Source: UBA1181 sp045617845 (GTDB lineage Bacteria > Bacteroidota > Bacteroidia > Bacteroidales > Paludibacteraceae). Taken from it: a DNA stretch of 64,000 nucleotides. Both the position numbers and the translations under genes were made by a program. Below are positions 34,470 to 41,715 of this stretch, piece after piece. Within the stretch, counting starts at the first letter, position 1. Each line of letters begins with the position of its first letter. The notes under the pieces are model-generated. The model ran no database searches and was not told the DNA's origin. It was given only the letters and a program-made list of their open reading frames with translations. The stretch spans positions 34,667 through 98,666 of the forward strand of contig JAZLJL010000004.1 in NCBI GenBank assembly GCA_045617845.1. Direction: 5' to 3'.

Positions 34470-35645
34470 ATGGCAAAAGAATTAGAGTTAAAGTATGGGT
34501 GTAATCCCAACCAGAAGCCTTCCCGTATTTTTATGGAGAATGGTGAACTGCCTATCCAAGTTTTGAACGGTCGTCCAGGTTACATTAATTTCTTGGATGC
34601 ATTCAACAGCTGGCAGTTGGTGAAGGAGTTGAAGGAGGCCACAGGCCTTCCCGCCGCAGCTTCTTTCAAGCATGTTAGTCCCGCAGGTGCCGCGGTAGCG
34701 GTGGAGATGTCCGAAACCTTGAAAAAGATTTATTTCGTGAACGACGCGAAATTGTCTCCTTTGGCTACGGCTTATGCCCGCGCGAGGGGTGCTGATAGAA
34801 TGTCTTCTTATGGCGATTTCATCGCTTTGTCCGACGTGTGTGACGAGGAGACCGCATTTCTTATTAACCGTGAGGTCTCTGACGGCGTTATCGCGCCAGG
34901 TTATACGGACCGTGCTTTGGAAATATTGAAAAACAAGAGGAAGGGAACTTACAATGTGATCCAAATCGACCCATCTTACCGACCTGATCCGATAGAGCGT
35001 AAGCAGGTTTTCGGAATCACTTTCGAGCAGGGTAGGAATGAGGTGAAGCTTGACGAGTCTTTGTTTACCGAATTCCCTACCAAGTCAAACACCTTAACCC
35101 CTGAGGCTAAACGTGACTTGCTGATCGCTCTGATTACCTTGAAGTATACCCAGTCCAATTCCGTATGTTATGCATTGGACGGACAAGCGATCGGTATTGG
35201 CGCCGGACAACAGTCTCGTATCCATTGTACTCGCCTTGCTGGTAATAAGGCTGATATTTGGTTCCTTCGCCAACATCCGAAAGTGATGTCTCTTCCTTTC
35301 AAGGAAGGTATTCGAAGAGCGGACCGCGACAATACGATTGATGTCTATATTTCCGATGATTATGATGATGTCTTGGCGGATGGCGTTTGGGAGCAGTTCT
35401 TTACTGAAAAACCTGAACCTATTACCCGTGACGAAAAGAAGGCTTGGCTTACTAAGATGGATAACGTCGCCCTTGGTTCCGATGCGTTCTTCCCATTCGG
35501 AGACAATATCGAGCGTGCGCACAAAAGCGGTGTGCGCTTTATCGCGCAACCTGGCGGATCGGTACGTGACGATAATGTGATCGAGACTTGTGACAAATAT
35601 GGAATGACGATGGCATTTACCCATGTGCGTCTTTTCCATCATTAA
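34470..35645 (+). CDS. Stand-alone AICAR formyltransferase
   Basis: Transfers a formyl group to AICAR, the ninth step of de novo purine synthesis. 391 residues covering only the transformylase part of PurH: it begins LELKYGCNPNQKPSRIF, which corresponds to the LRYGENPHQ block found near residue 200 of bifunctional PurH, and continues with KHVSPAGAAV (active-site Lys-His region), DRMSSYGDFIALSD, YTQSNSVCYALDGQAIGIGAGQQSR and ALGSDAFFPFGDNIERA. The IMP cyclohydrolase domain is absent and must be supplied by another protein. Such short forms are found in several anaerobes. It ends at a clear terminator. Confidence 0.88.
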   Translation: MAKELELKYGCNPNQKPSRIFMENGELPIQVLNGRPGYINFLDAFNSWQLVKELKEATGLPAAASFKHVSPAGAAVAVEMSETLKKIYFVNDAKLSPLATAYARARGADRMSSYGDFIALSDVCDEETAFLINREVSDGVIAPGYTDRALEILKNKRKGTYNVIQIDPSYRPDPIERKQVFGITFEQGRNEVKLDESLFTEFPTKSNTLTPEAKRDLLIALITLKYTQSNSVCYALDGQAIGIGAGQQSRIHCTRLAGNKADIWFLRQHPKVMSLPFKEGIRRADRDNTIDVYISDDYDDVLADGVWEQFFTEKPEPITRDEKKAWLTKMDNVALGSDAFFPFGDNIERAHKSGVRFIAQPGGSVRDDNVIETCDKYGMTMAFTHVRLFHH

Positions 35646-35665
35646 TGAGTGCTTATAAACTTTTG

Positions 35666-35702
35666 AAAGCGGATTTCCTTGCCGGGATTTCCGCTTTTTT
35701 TG
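35666..35702 (+). terminator. Terminator after the AICAR formyltransferase gene
   Basis: AAAGCGGA (35666-35673) pairs with TCCGCTTT (35690-35697), a second short stem closes the loop, then seven T. Confidence 0.8.
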
Positions 35703-35796
35703 TTTCTGACGCCTCGCCTCTCTTAAAAATATATAATTTGCTGAAAAAAATGTGATTTTTTATTGCGTTGTCTGTTGTGTCTATCCTCTTTGGCTT

Positions 35797-35804
35797 TATC
35801 TTTG
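35797..35804 (+). promoter_or_regulatory. -7 box upstream of the small membrane protein/Skp-like unit
   Basis: TATCTTTG, the same octamer as at lysC, 57 bases before the start codon at 35862. No TTTG at a correct -33 distance. Confidence 0.5.
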
Positions 35805-35861
35805 TGTTGTGAAAAGTCTGAATGGCTTTCGTGTATGTAGTAGTTTTTTTTCACAATTGGT

Positions 35862-36089
35862 ATGGGGAATTTTGGAATCCTTTTAGCCATCACATTGGTG
35901 GTTGTCGCAATCGCCGTTTTGTTATTAGGTGTTCAGACCTTTTTTTCGAAACGGAAGAAGTTCCCGAATATGCATGTGGGTGGGAATAAGGCTTTGAACG
36001 AAAAAGGTATTTACTGCGTGCAGACGCAGGACGCCATGGCTAGGAAGACGAAAAAGGCTGAGGACCTTAAGCCTCATGATGAAGACTGA
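35862..36089 (+). CDS. Small membrane protein of unknown function
   Basis: 75 residues: one N-terminal membrane helix (about 5-25, GILLAITLVVVAIAVLLLG), a basic stretch FFSKRKKF, then the short conserved-looking tail HVGGNKALNEKGIYCVQTQDAMARK. I recall small Bacteroidales proteins with the same tail pattern (GNKAL-KGI-C-Q-QD), always unnamed. The single Cys lies in this tail. The Skp-like gene follows 28 bases later and is probably co-transcribed. Confidence 0.7.
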   Translation: MGNFGILLAITLVVVAIAVLLLGVQTFFSKRKKFPNMHVGGNKALNEKGIYCVQTQDAMARKTKKAEDLKPHDED

Positions 36090-36117
36090 ATCAGTGAATA
36101 ATATAAAAGAAAAATAT

Positions 36118-36750
36118 ATGAAGTATTTTAACTCAATTTGTATTGCGCTTGTCGCATTGACTGTCATTGTATGTTATGGCTGTAAAGGTAATGCTGCCCC
36201 TGAAAACACTAATGTGACGAACGAATTCGCTGCTCCGGTTGCCGATTCTTCCGCTTCCGTTGCTGAATCCGTATTCCCGGTCGCTTATGTGAATGTGGAT
36301 TCCCTTTTGCTTGGTTATGATTTCGCTAAGAACTTGAACGAAATTTTGTTGAAGAAACAGGAGAAATCCCGTAAGGAACTGACCAATGCGCAAGCTAAGC
36401 TCCAAAAAGATTATGAGGCTTTCCAGCAAAAGTACCAGGCTGGCGGTTTCTTGACTGAGGCTACTTTGCAGAGTGAGCAGGCTAACCTCTACAAGCAAGA
36501 CCAAAATCTGCAGATGTTGGAGAAGAAGCTTGCCCAAGAGTTGATGGCCGAACAACAAAAGATGAACTCGCAATTGCGTGATACGGTTGCGGCGTTTTTC
36601 AAAATCTATAATGCGGATAAGAGGTTTAAACTTATCTTGAGCAACGCCGATTCCGACAATGTGCTTTTTGCTGACGAGGCTTTGAATATCACAAATGATG
36701 TGATCGAACAATTGAACCTTCGTTATGCCGCTCAAAAGAACAACAAGTGA
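36118..36750 (+). CDS. OmpH/Skp-family periplasmic chaperone, lipoprotein-type
   Basis: 210 residues from Met at 36118; the frame is open to 36076, but that start lies inside the preceding gene. Signal peptide with a possible lipobox VCYGC. PVAYVNVDSLLLGYDFAKNLNEILLKKQ opens the OmpH domain, and about residues 70-160 form a long amphipathic coiled coil (SRKELTNAQAKLQKDYEAFQQKYQAGG, EKKLAQELMAEQQKMNSQLRDTV), then the beta strand FKLILSNADSDNVLFADEALNITNDVIEQLN. Skp proteins form trimers that hold unfolded outer-membrane proteins. Followed by a terminator. Confidence 0.88.
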   Translation: MKYFNSICIALVALTVIVCYGCKGNAAPENTNVTNEFAAPVADSSASVAESVFPVAYVNVDSLLLGYDFAKNLNEILLKKQEKSRKELTNAQAKLQKDYEAFQQKYQAGGFLTEATLQSEQANLYKQDQNLQMLEKKLAQELMAEQQKMNSQLRDTVAAFFKIYNADKRFKLILSNADSDNVLFADEALNITNDVIEQLNLRYAAQKNNK

Positions 36751-36771
36751 TCTATTTAAATACCAATCACC

Positions 36772-36806
36772 AGGGAGGAAAGTTCTTACTTTCTTCCCTT
36801 TTTTGT
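36772..36806 (+). terminator. Terminator after the Skp-like gene
   Basis: AGGGAGGAAAGT (36772-36783) with ACTTTCTTCCCT (36788-36799), one G-T pair, 4-base loop, then a T-run. Confidence 0.85.
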
Positions 36807-36890
36807 TTTTGTGCCTCCCTCTATTTGTTCTCCTAAAACATATGGTACAATCCATCTGCCAGAATATCTTTGTTAGTTGATGATTTTGTT

Positions 36891-36898
36891 TATTTTTG
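36891..36898 (+). promoter_or_regulatory. -7 box of the UspA-like gene
   Basis: TATTTTTG, an exact TAnnTTTG match. It overlaps the possible TTG start at 36896, so translation must begin later, at ATG 36920. Confidence 0.6.
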
Positions 36899-36919
36899 CA
36901 TATAGAAAAATGTCATGAA

Positions 36920-37711
36920 ATGTTGAACGCAGAAGAGTTACCAAAAGAACAAATCATTGTCGCCGCCCATCCGAACCATTTTCCGGAGACGGCGCTTAAG
37001 CTGGCCCAAAGATTGTCAGAAGTCCACAATAAGCAAATATGTCTGTTGGGTATTCTTGGAAACAAGGAAACCAGGTCTTTTTATGAGGAAACTTTCGAAT
37101 CATGGAAGGCTGTGAAGATCGCTTTCCCTGTCAATACCTTTGTGCTCGAGGATGATTTCACTGATTTTATGGGTTTCGTTGAAGCGGGTGTCATTATTTT
37201 TGAGATATCCGATTGCCCTCCTTATAATAAACCTTTAAACCAATTGAAATTGTGCCGTGAGCTTAGAATGCCTTATTATTTCGTGAAGCCTGGTCAGGAG
37301 ATTAACTTCGACAGGGTTTTAGTTCCCGTCGGTTTCTTGGTCGAAGAGGTGGAGAAGGGTAGGTATTGCCGTGGTATGGGACTGAAGTTCCATTCGCATT
37401 TTATGTTTATGGTCGCCAATGATTATGGAACGCGTGCCCGTCATAATGCGGATACTATTATGGCTAACCTTCAGAAAAATTCTATTGAGTATGAGGAACT
37501 CGATTCACATAAGAATAGTTTCAAGATCGAACTAGAGGCTGTGGACCGCGTCACGGAGCAGAATGCCGATATTTTAATGATATCAGCTTCCCGTGAATAT
37601 AGTATCGACGATATCATCTTTGGACCAAAGGAGCTGAAAGTGATTAAAAAATCGCTTGTTCCTTTGATGATTATTAATCCACGGAAGGACCTATATACAC
37701 TATGTGAATAG
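36920..37711 (+). CDS. Universal stress protein-like protein
   Basis: 263 residues from ATG 36920. Two alpha/beta units of the USP type are visible: EQIIVAAHPNHFPETALKLAQRLSEVHNKQICLLGIL near the start, and FDRVLVPVGFLVEEVEKGRYCRGMGLKFHSHFMFMVAND around residue 135, ending ADILMISASREYSIDDIIFGPKELKVIKKSLVPLMIINPR. The ATP-binding G-x2-G-x9-G signature is not clear, so nucleotide binding is doubtful. A single-gene unit with its own promoter; no terminator seen after it. Role unknown, possibly stress-related. Confidence 0.65.
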   Translation: MLNAEELPKEQIIVAAHPNHFPETALKLAQRLSEVHNKQICLLGILGNKETRSFYEETFESWKAVKIAFPVNTFVLEDDFTDFMGFVEAGVIIFEISDCPPYNKPLNQLKLCRELRMPYYFVKPGQEINFDRVLVPVGFLVEEVEKGRYCRGMGLKFHSHFMFMVANDYGTRARHNADTIMANLQKNSIEYEELDSHKNSFKIELEAVDRVTEQNADILMISASREYSIDDIIFGPKELKVIKKSLVPLMIINPRKDLYTLCE

Positions 37712-37863
37712 TGGTTTAATCGATAAAAATGTCTATTCTGTCGATAGGAATAGGGAATACGTCCGTAAAACGTTGTTAATCAGTTGTTTTTCTATTTTTT
37801 GGCATAGCGTTTGTACTATTCCTAATAGAAAACAAAATGTAAAACATTCTAAATATTACTGTC

Positions 37864-39099
37864 ATGAAAACAAATAAGTTCATAGCAATTCTTGTTACCG
37901 CATTGGTAATGGTTTGCACTACAGCTTCCGCCCAAAGACAAGGTGGTCGTCAAGGTGGACAACAAAGAATGGAAACCAGAAACGGTTCTCTTAGTAATAA
38001 CAATAATAATTCATACGCAAGACAAAGTAATTCATCAGCTCGTATGAGCAATCAAGGACCTAGCCGTCAAAATAATAGTTCAATGAGAAGTGGAAATGGT
38101 GGTTCCCAACAACGTATGCACGCTCCGGCGGCTACCCCCAATAATAGACCTTCTCAGCCTCGTATGGCTCAATCTCCGGCTGCTTCTAGACCAAGCAACG
38201 TAGGTCCTCGCCCGCAACAGGCTCCTCGTAGTGGTGCCGCTGTTCCTCACAAACAGGCACCAGCACCTCAACGTCATGCCGCGGCGCCAGCGCCTCAACG
38301 TCACGCTCCCGCACCAGCGCCTCAACGTCATGCTGCGGCGCCAGCTCCTCACCATCGTCCAGCACCAGCGCCAGCGCCTCAACGTCATGCGCCAGCGCCA
38401 GCGCCTCACCATCGTCCAGCGCCAGCTCCTCACCATGGTCCCGCACCTCGCGCTGCTGTTCGTCCAAGGACATTGCCACATCATCCACATCCAGTAGTTG
38501 GTCCTCGTAGACCTTCTCCTATCGTTTACCATAGTGGCAGACCTTTCCGTCCAACTATGCATCCTCATGCTTGCCATTTCGATGCGCATGGAGTTAGATA
38601 TTATGTTCACAACGGCCATTTCTATCGCCAACATCCTACTTTCGGTTTCGAGTTGGTCACTCGTCCGGTGAACCTAGTTCTCGCCGCACTTCCATTCGCT
38701 TGTGTGACGGTTAACCTCGGTGGCGTTGATTACTGGTATGGTAATGGTGTTTGGTTCTCTAAAAGAGCTGGCGGATATGCCGTTATCGAAAGACCGGCCG
38801 CTGTCTTAAAAAGTGAGGTTTTTGTACCGACTCTCCCAGTCGGATCCGTTAGCGTAAACATTAATGGAACGACATACTATAACTATCACGAGACATGGTT
38901 CTTGCCTTCTAGCGAAGGATATGTGATCGTAGGCAGTCCTGAAGAGGATGTATTCATTCCTGAGGCTAATATCGTTACGCAATTGCCAGAGGGAAGTAAA
39001 CGAGTTGTTATCAACAATCGCCTCTATTGGTATGGAGCTGACACTTGGTTCGAACCTGTAAATGGTGGTTATGTAATCGTTGATGAGCCTTATAAATAA
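37864..39099 (+). CDS. Secreted His/Pro/Ala-rich protein with DUF6515-like repeats
   Basis: 411 residues. Signal peptide ending TTASAQ (24). Residues ~25-125 are Gln/Asn/Arg/Ser-rich; ~127-200 consist of APAPQRHA- and APAPHHRP-type repeats, giving a strongly basic, histidine-rich arm; the C-terminal 180 residues contain three copies of a beta-rich unit (LPFACVTVNLGGVDYWYGNGVWF, LPVGSVSVNINGTTYYNYHETWF, LPEGSKRVVINNRLYWYGADTWF, each ending GYxVI). The last part resembles DUF6515. The histidine clusters could bind metal ions or anionic polymers, by inference only. The domain pattern is recalled, not searched. Confidence 0.75.
   Translation: MKTNKFIAILVTALVMVCTTASAQRQGGRQGGQQRMETRNGSLSNNNNNSYARQSNSSARMSNQGPSRQNNSSMRSGNGGSQQRMHAPAATPNNRPSQPRMAQSPAASRPSNVGPRPQQAPRSGAAVPHKQAPAPQRHAAAPAPQRHAPAPAPQRHAAAPAPHHRPAPAPAPQRHAPAPAPHHRPAPAPHHGPAPRAAVRPRTLPHHPHPVVGPRRPSPIVYHSGRPFRPTMHPHACHFDAHGVRYYVHNGHFYRQHPTFGFELVTRPVNLVLAALPFACVTVNLGGVDYWYGNGVWFSKRAGGYAVIERPAAVLKSEVFVPTLPVGSVSVNINGTTYYNYHETWFLPSSEGYVIVGSPEEDVFIPEANIVTQLPEGSKRVVINNRLYWYGADTWFEPVNGGYVIVDEPYK
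38245..38460 (+). repeat. Imperfect tandem repeats encoding AP-rich, QRH/HHR units
   Basis: Units of the type GCGCCAGCGCCTCAACGTCA (and CTCACCATCG variants) recur about nine times in frame. High identity between units makes expansion or contraction by slippage or recombination likely; all unit lengths observed keep the frame. Confidence 0.8.
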
Positions 39100-39126
39100 A
39101 TTTTGAACATAGTTTAAGTTATGATT

Positions 39127-39159
39127 AGGCGTTTCTCCTAAAACGAGAAACGCCTTTTT
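39127..39159 (+). terminator. Terminator after the His/Pro/Ala-rich protein gene
   Basis: Perfect 11-bp stem AGGCGTTTCTC (39127-39137) with GAGAAACGCCT (39145-39155), 7-base loop, T-run. Confidence 0.9.
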
Positions 39160-39222
39160 CGTAATGCGCTAATAATCCATGAGTTTGCTCTTTTTGTCCA
39201 TGTGAATCTGACGTTTGTACCA

Positions 39223-39362
39223 TACATTTGCGACATAAGATGAAATATAACTTTTAGATTAACCATGTAACCTTGCCTTATTAAAAGAATCAATTTACCT
39301 AGCGATTGCAAATTTTAGGGTTTATATGTTAAGGAGATGGCTTTTTGTCATCTCCTTTCCTT
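39223..39362 (+). ncRNA. Candidate small RNA unit (promoter box to terminator)
   Basis: Between two other terminated units lies a TACATTTG -7 box (39223-39230), about 100 bases without any open frame longer than a few codons, and an intrinsic terminator: AAGGAGATG (39331-39339), 9-base loop, CATCTCCTT (39349-39357), T-rich tail. A transcript starting near 39237 would be about 125 nucleotides. The preceding gene already has its own terminator (39127-39159) and tex has its own -7 box (39487-39494), so this hairpin needs a third transcript to explain it. No known RNA family was recognised. The remaining ~120 bases before tex show nothing else. Confidence 0.5.
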
Positions 39363-39486
39363 TTTGATGTTTGTGGTGTGATTCGTGATTTTCCCCCTAT
39401 TTTATTGTGTGATATTCCTTTCCCTTCTGTATTGTATGTTTGTCGTACAGAGGTTCATTTTCTTTCGCCTTCAGATATTTTCTTCG

Positions 39487-39494
39487 TATATTTG
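39487..39494 (+). promoter_or_regulatory. -7 box of tex
   Basis: TATATTTG, an exact TAnnTTTG match, 21 bases before the tex start codon. Confidence 0.55.
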
Positions 39495-39515
39495 TAGTAA
39501 ATAAAAAATAATTAT

Positions 39516-41633
39516 ATGCAGTTTGATTCTATCATTGCCCAGACGCTGAATATTCAGCAGAGACAAGTGACGAATACCTTGAGACTTTTGACGGATGGAG
39601 CGACCATCCCTTTCATTAGCCGTTATCGTAAGGAAATGACGGGCGGTCTCACGGAAGTTGATATCCAAGAAATTCAGATTCAATATGAGAAGCTTACGGA
39701 ATTGGAGAAACGTAAGGAGAGCGTGCTTAAAAGCATAGATGAGCAAGGTAAACTGACTCCGGAATTGAAGAAACGCATCGAGGGGTGTATGTCTCTCACG
39801 GAAGTCGAGGATATCTACCTGCCATATAAACCGAAGCGTAGGACCCGTGCCGAAGTGGCTAGGGAAAAGGGTTTGGAGCCTTTGGCGAAGATTTTAATGT
39901 GCCAGCTTAATAATGACGTCGAGAGCAAGGCGTTGCCTTTTGTGAAGGGGGATGTTCAGGATGTGGACGAGGCTTTGCAGGGTGCGCGAGACATTATCGC
40001 CGAGTGGGTGAGCGAGCAAGAGAACGCCCGTGGTCGGATCCGTCGGCTCTTTTCTTACGAAGCGGTCATCCAATCGAAGGTCGTGAAGGGAAAGGAAAAG
40101 GAGGCTGAGAAATACCGTGATTATTTCGATATGAAGGAGCCTATACGAAAGTGCTCGTCCCATCGTCTTTTGGCTATGCGTCGGGGCGAGGCGGAGGGAT
40201 TCCTCCGCGTGGATATTTCCCCTGATGCGGATGCGGCTCTGGAGAAATTGAATCCTTTGTTCGTGAAGGGAACGACCGAAGCGTCGCAACAAGTCAAATT
40301 GGCTATCGCGGATGCATATAAACGGCTTATCAAGCCTTCTATCGAGACTGAGTTCGCCTCTTCTTTGAAGGAGAAGGCGGATGAGGAGGCCATTAAGGTC
40401 TTTTCTGAAAACTTGCGCCAATTGTTGCTTTCCCCTCCATTGGGCGAAAAGCGCGTGCTGGCTATTGATCCTGGTTACCGTACGGGTTGTAAGGTGGTTT
40501 GCTTGGACGCAAAGGGCGATTTGCTCCATAACGAGACAATATATCCTCATCCGCCGCAGAACGAGCGTTCTCAGGCTATGGCGAAGATCTCAAAATTGGT
40601 CGAGGCGTATAATATCGAGGCGATTTCCATCGGAAATGGCACTGCCGGACGTGAGACCGAACAGTTTATCCAAAGCATACGTTTCGATAGAAAAGTACAG
40701 GTATATGTCGTAAGCGAAAGTGGCGCTTCCATCTATTCTGCTTCGGCTGTCGCCCGTGAGGAGTTCCCAAATTATGACGTCACCGTTCGTGGGGCTGTCT
40801 CTATTGGTCGTCGTCTGATGGACCCGCTGGCTGAGCTGGTCAAAATTGACCCTAAGTCTATCGGAGTCGGACAATACCAGCATGATGTGGACCAGACGAA
40901 GTTGAGACGTTCGCTTGACCAGACGGTGGAGAATAGCGTGAACCTTGTGGGGGTGAATCTCAATACGGCAAGTAAGCATTTGTTGAATTATATTTCCGGA
41001 TTAGGTCCGCAATTGGCTCAGAACATTGTGGATTACCGTGCGGCGAATGGCGCCTTTTCTTCGCGTAAGCAGTTGTTGGACGTGCCTCGTCTCGGGGCGA
41101 AGGCTTTCGAGCAATGCGCTGGTTTCCTTCGAATTCCTGACGCTCCTAATCCTTTGGATAATACCGCTGTGCATCCCGAGAGTTATTCCGTCGTGGAGAA
41201 AATGGCTAAGTCGTTGAAGTGTACCGTCCAGGAGTTGATTCAGAATAAGGATTTAAAAAAACAGCTGGTCCTGAACGATTATGTCAGTGATAAGGTTGGC
41301 TTGCCTACATTGAACGATATCATGGATGAGTTGGATAAGCCTGGTTTGGATAGGAGAAAGGCCATTAAGGTTTTCGAGTTCGACCCTACTATCCATGTGA
41401 TTGAAGATGTTAAAATCGGGCAGGTATATCCAGGCATCGTTACGAATGTGACCAATTTCGGCGCTTTTGTCGATATAGGCGTGAAGGAGAATGGATTGGT
41501 CCATATCTCTCAGATGGCGGATCATTTTGTAAGTAATCCTTCTGATGTCGTCGCACTTCACCAACATGTGGAGGTGAAGGTCATTGATGTGGATCTGGCG
41601 AGGAGGCGTATCCAATTATCCATGGTTATCTGA
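39516..41633 (+). CDS. tex: Tex-like S1 RNA-binding protein
   Basis: Nucleic-acid-binding protein related to eukaryotic Spt6, linked to transcription and RNA processing. 705 residues with the full domain order: N-terminal helical region (TNTLRLLTDGATIPFISRYRKEMTGGL, nearly invariant in the family), YqgF/RNase H-like domain (VLAIDPGYRTGCKVVCLDAKGDLL), helix-hairpin-helix motifs (LNTASKHLLNYISGLGPQLAQNIVDYR; LLDVPRLGAKAFEQCAGFLRI) and C-terminal S1 domain (GIVTNVTNFGAFVDIGVKENGLVHISQMADHFV). Single-gene unit with its own promoter and terminator. Confidence 0.96.
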   Translation: MQFDSIIAQTLNIQQRQVTNTLRLLTDGATIPFISRYRKEMTGGLTEVDIQEIQIQYEKLTELEKRKESVLKSIDEQGKLTPELKKRIEGCMSLTEVEDIYLPYKPKRRTRAEVAREKGLEPLAKILMCQLNNDVESKALPFVKGDVQDVDEALQGARDIIAEWVSEQENARGRIRRLFSYEAVIQSKVVKGKEKEAEKYRDYFDMKEPIRKCSSHRLLAMRRGEAEGFLRVDISPDADAALEKLNPLFVKGTTEASQQVKLAIADAYKRLIKPSIETEFASSLKEKADEEAIKVFSENLRQLLLSPPLGEKRVLAIDPGYRTGCKVVCLDAKGDLLHNETIYPHPPQNERSQAMAKISKLVEAYNIEAISIGNGTAGRETEQFIQSIRFDRKVQVYVVSESGASIYSASAVAREEFPNYDVTVRGAVSIGRRLMDPLAELVKIDPKSIGVGQYQHDVDQTKLRRSLDQTVENSVNLVGVNLNTASKHLLNYISGLGPQLAQNIVDYRAANGAFSSRKQLLDVPRLGAKAFEQCAGFLRIPDAPNPLDNTAVHPESYSVVEKMAKSLKCTVQELIQNKDLKKQLVLNDYVSDKVGLPTLNDIMDELDKPGLDRRKAIKVFEFDPTIHVIEDVKIGQVYPGIVTNVTNFGAFVDIGVKENGLVHISQMADHFVSNPSDVVALHQHVEVKVIDVDLARRRIQLSMVI

Positions 41634-41653
41634 TGGCTTATTGACGATAGGAT

Positions 41654-41698
41654 AAGAAAATGAGGAGGCTCCTATTCGGTGTCTCCTCATTTTCTTTT
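41654..41698. terminator. Bidirectional terminator between tex and cysteine-repeat protein 1
   Basis: Perfect 14-bp stem AAGAAAATGAGGAG (41654-41667) with CTCCTCATTTTCTT (41683-41696), 15-base loop. Confidence 0.85.
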
Positions 41699-41715
41699 AG
41701 GATATGCTCAGTGTC

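Noticed and set aside
36896..36919. TTG start for the UspA-like protein
   Set aside because: The TTG lies inside an exact -7 promoter box, so it would not be in the transcript; ATG 36920 is used instead.
38080..38634. Arg/Trp-rich minus-strand frame opposite the His/Pro/Ala-rich gene
   Set aside because: It mirrors the tandem repeats of the sense gene; the repeats keep several frames open without coding meaning.
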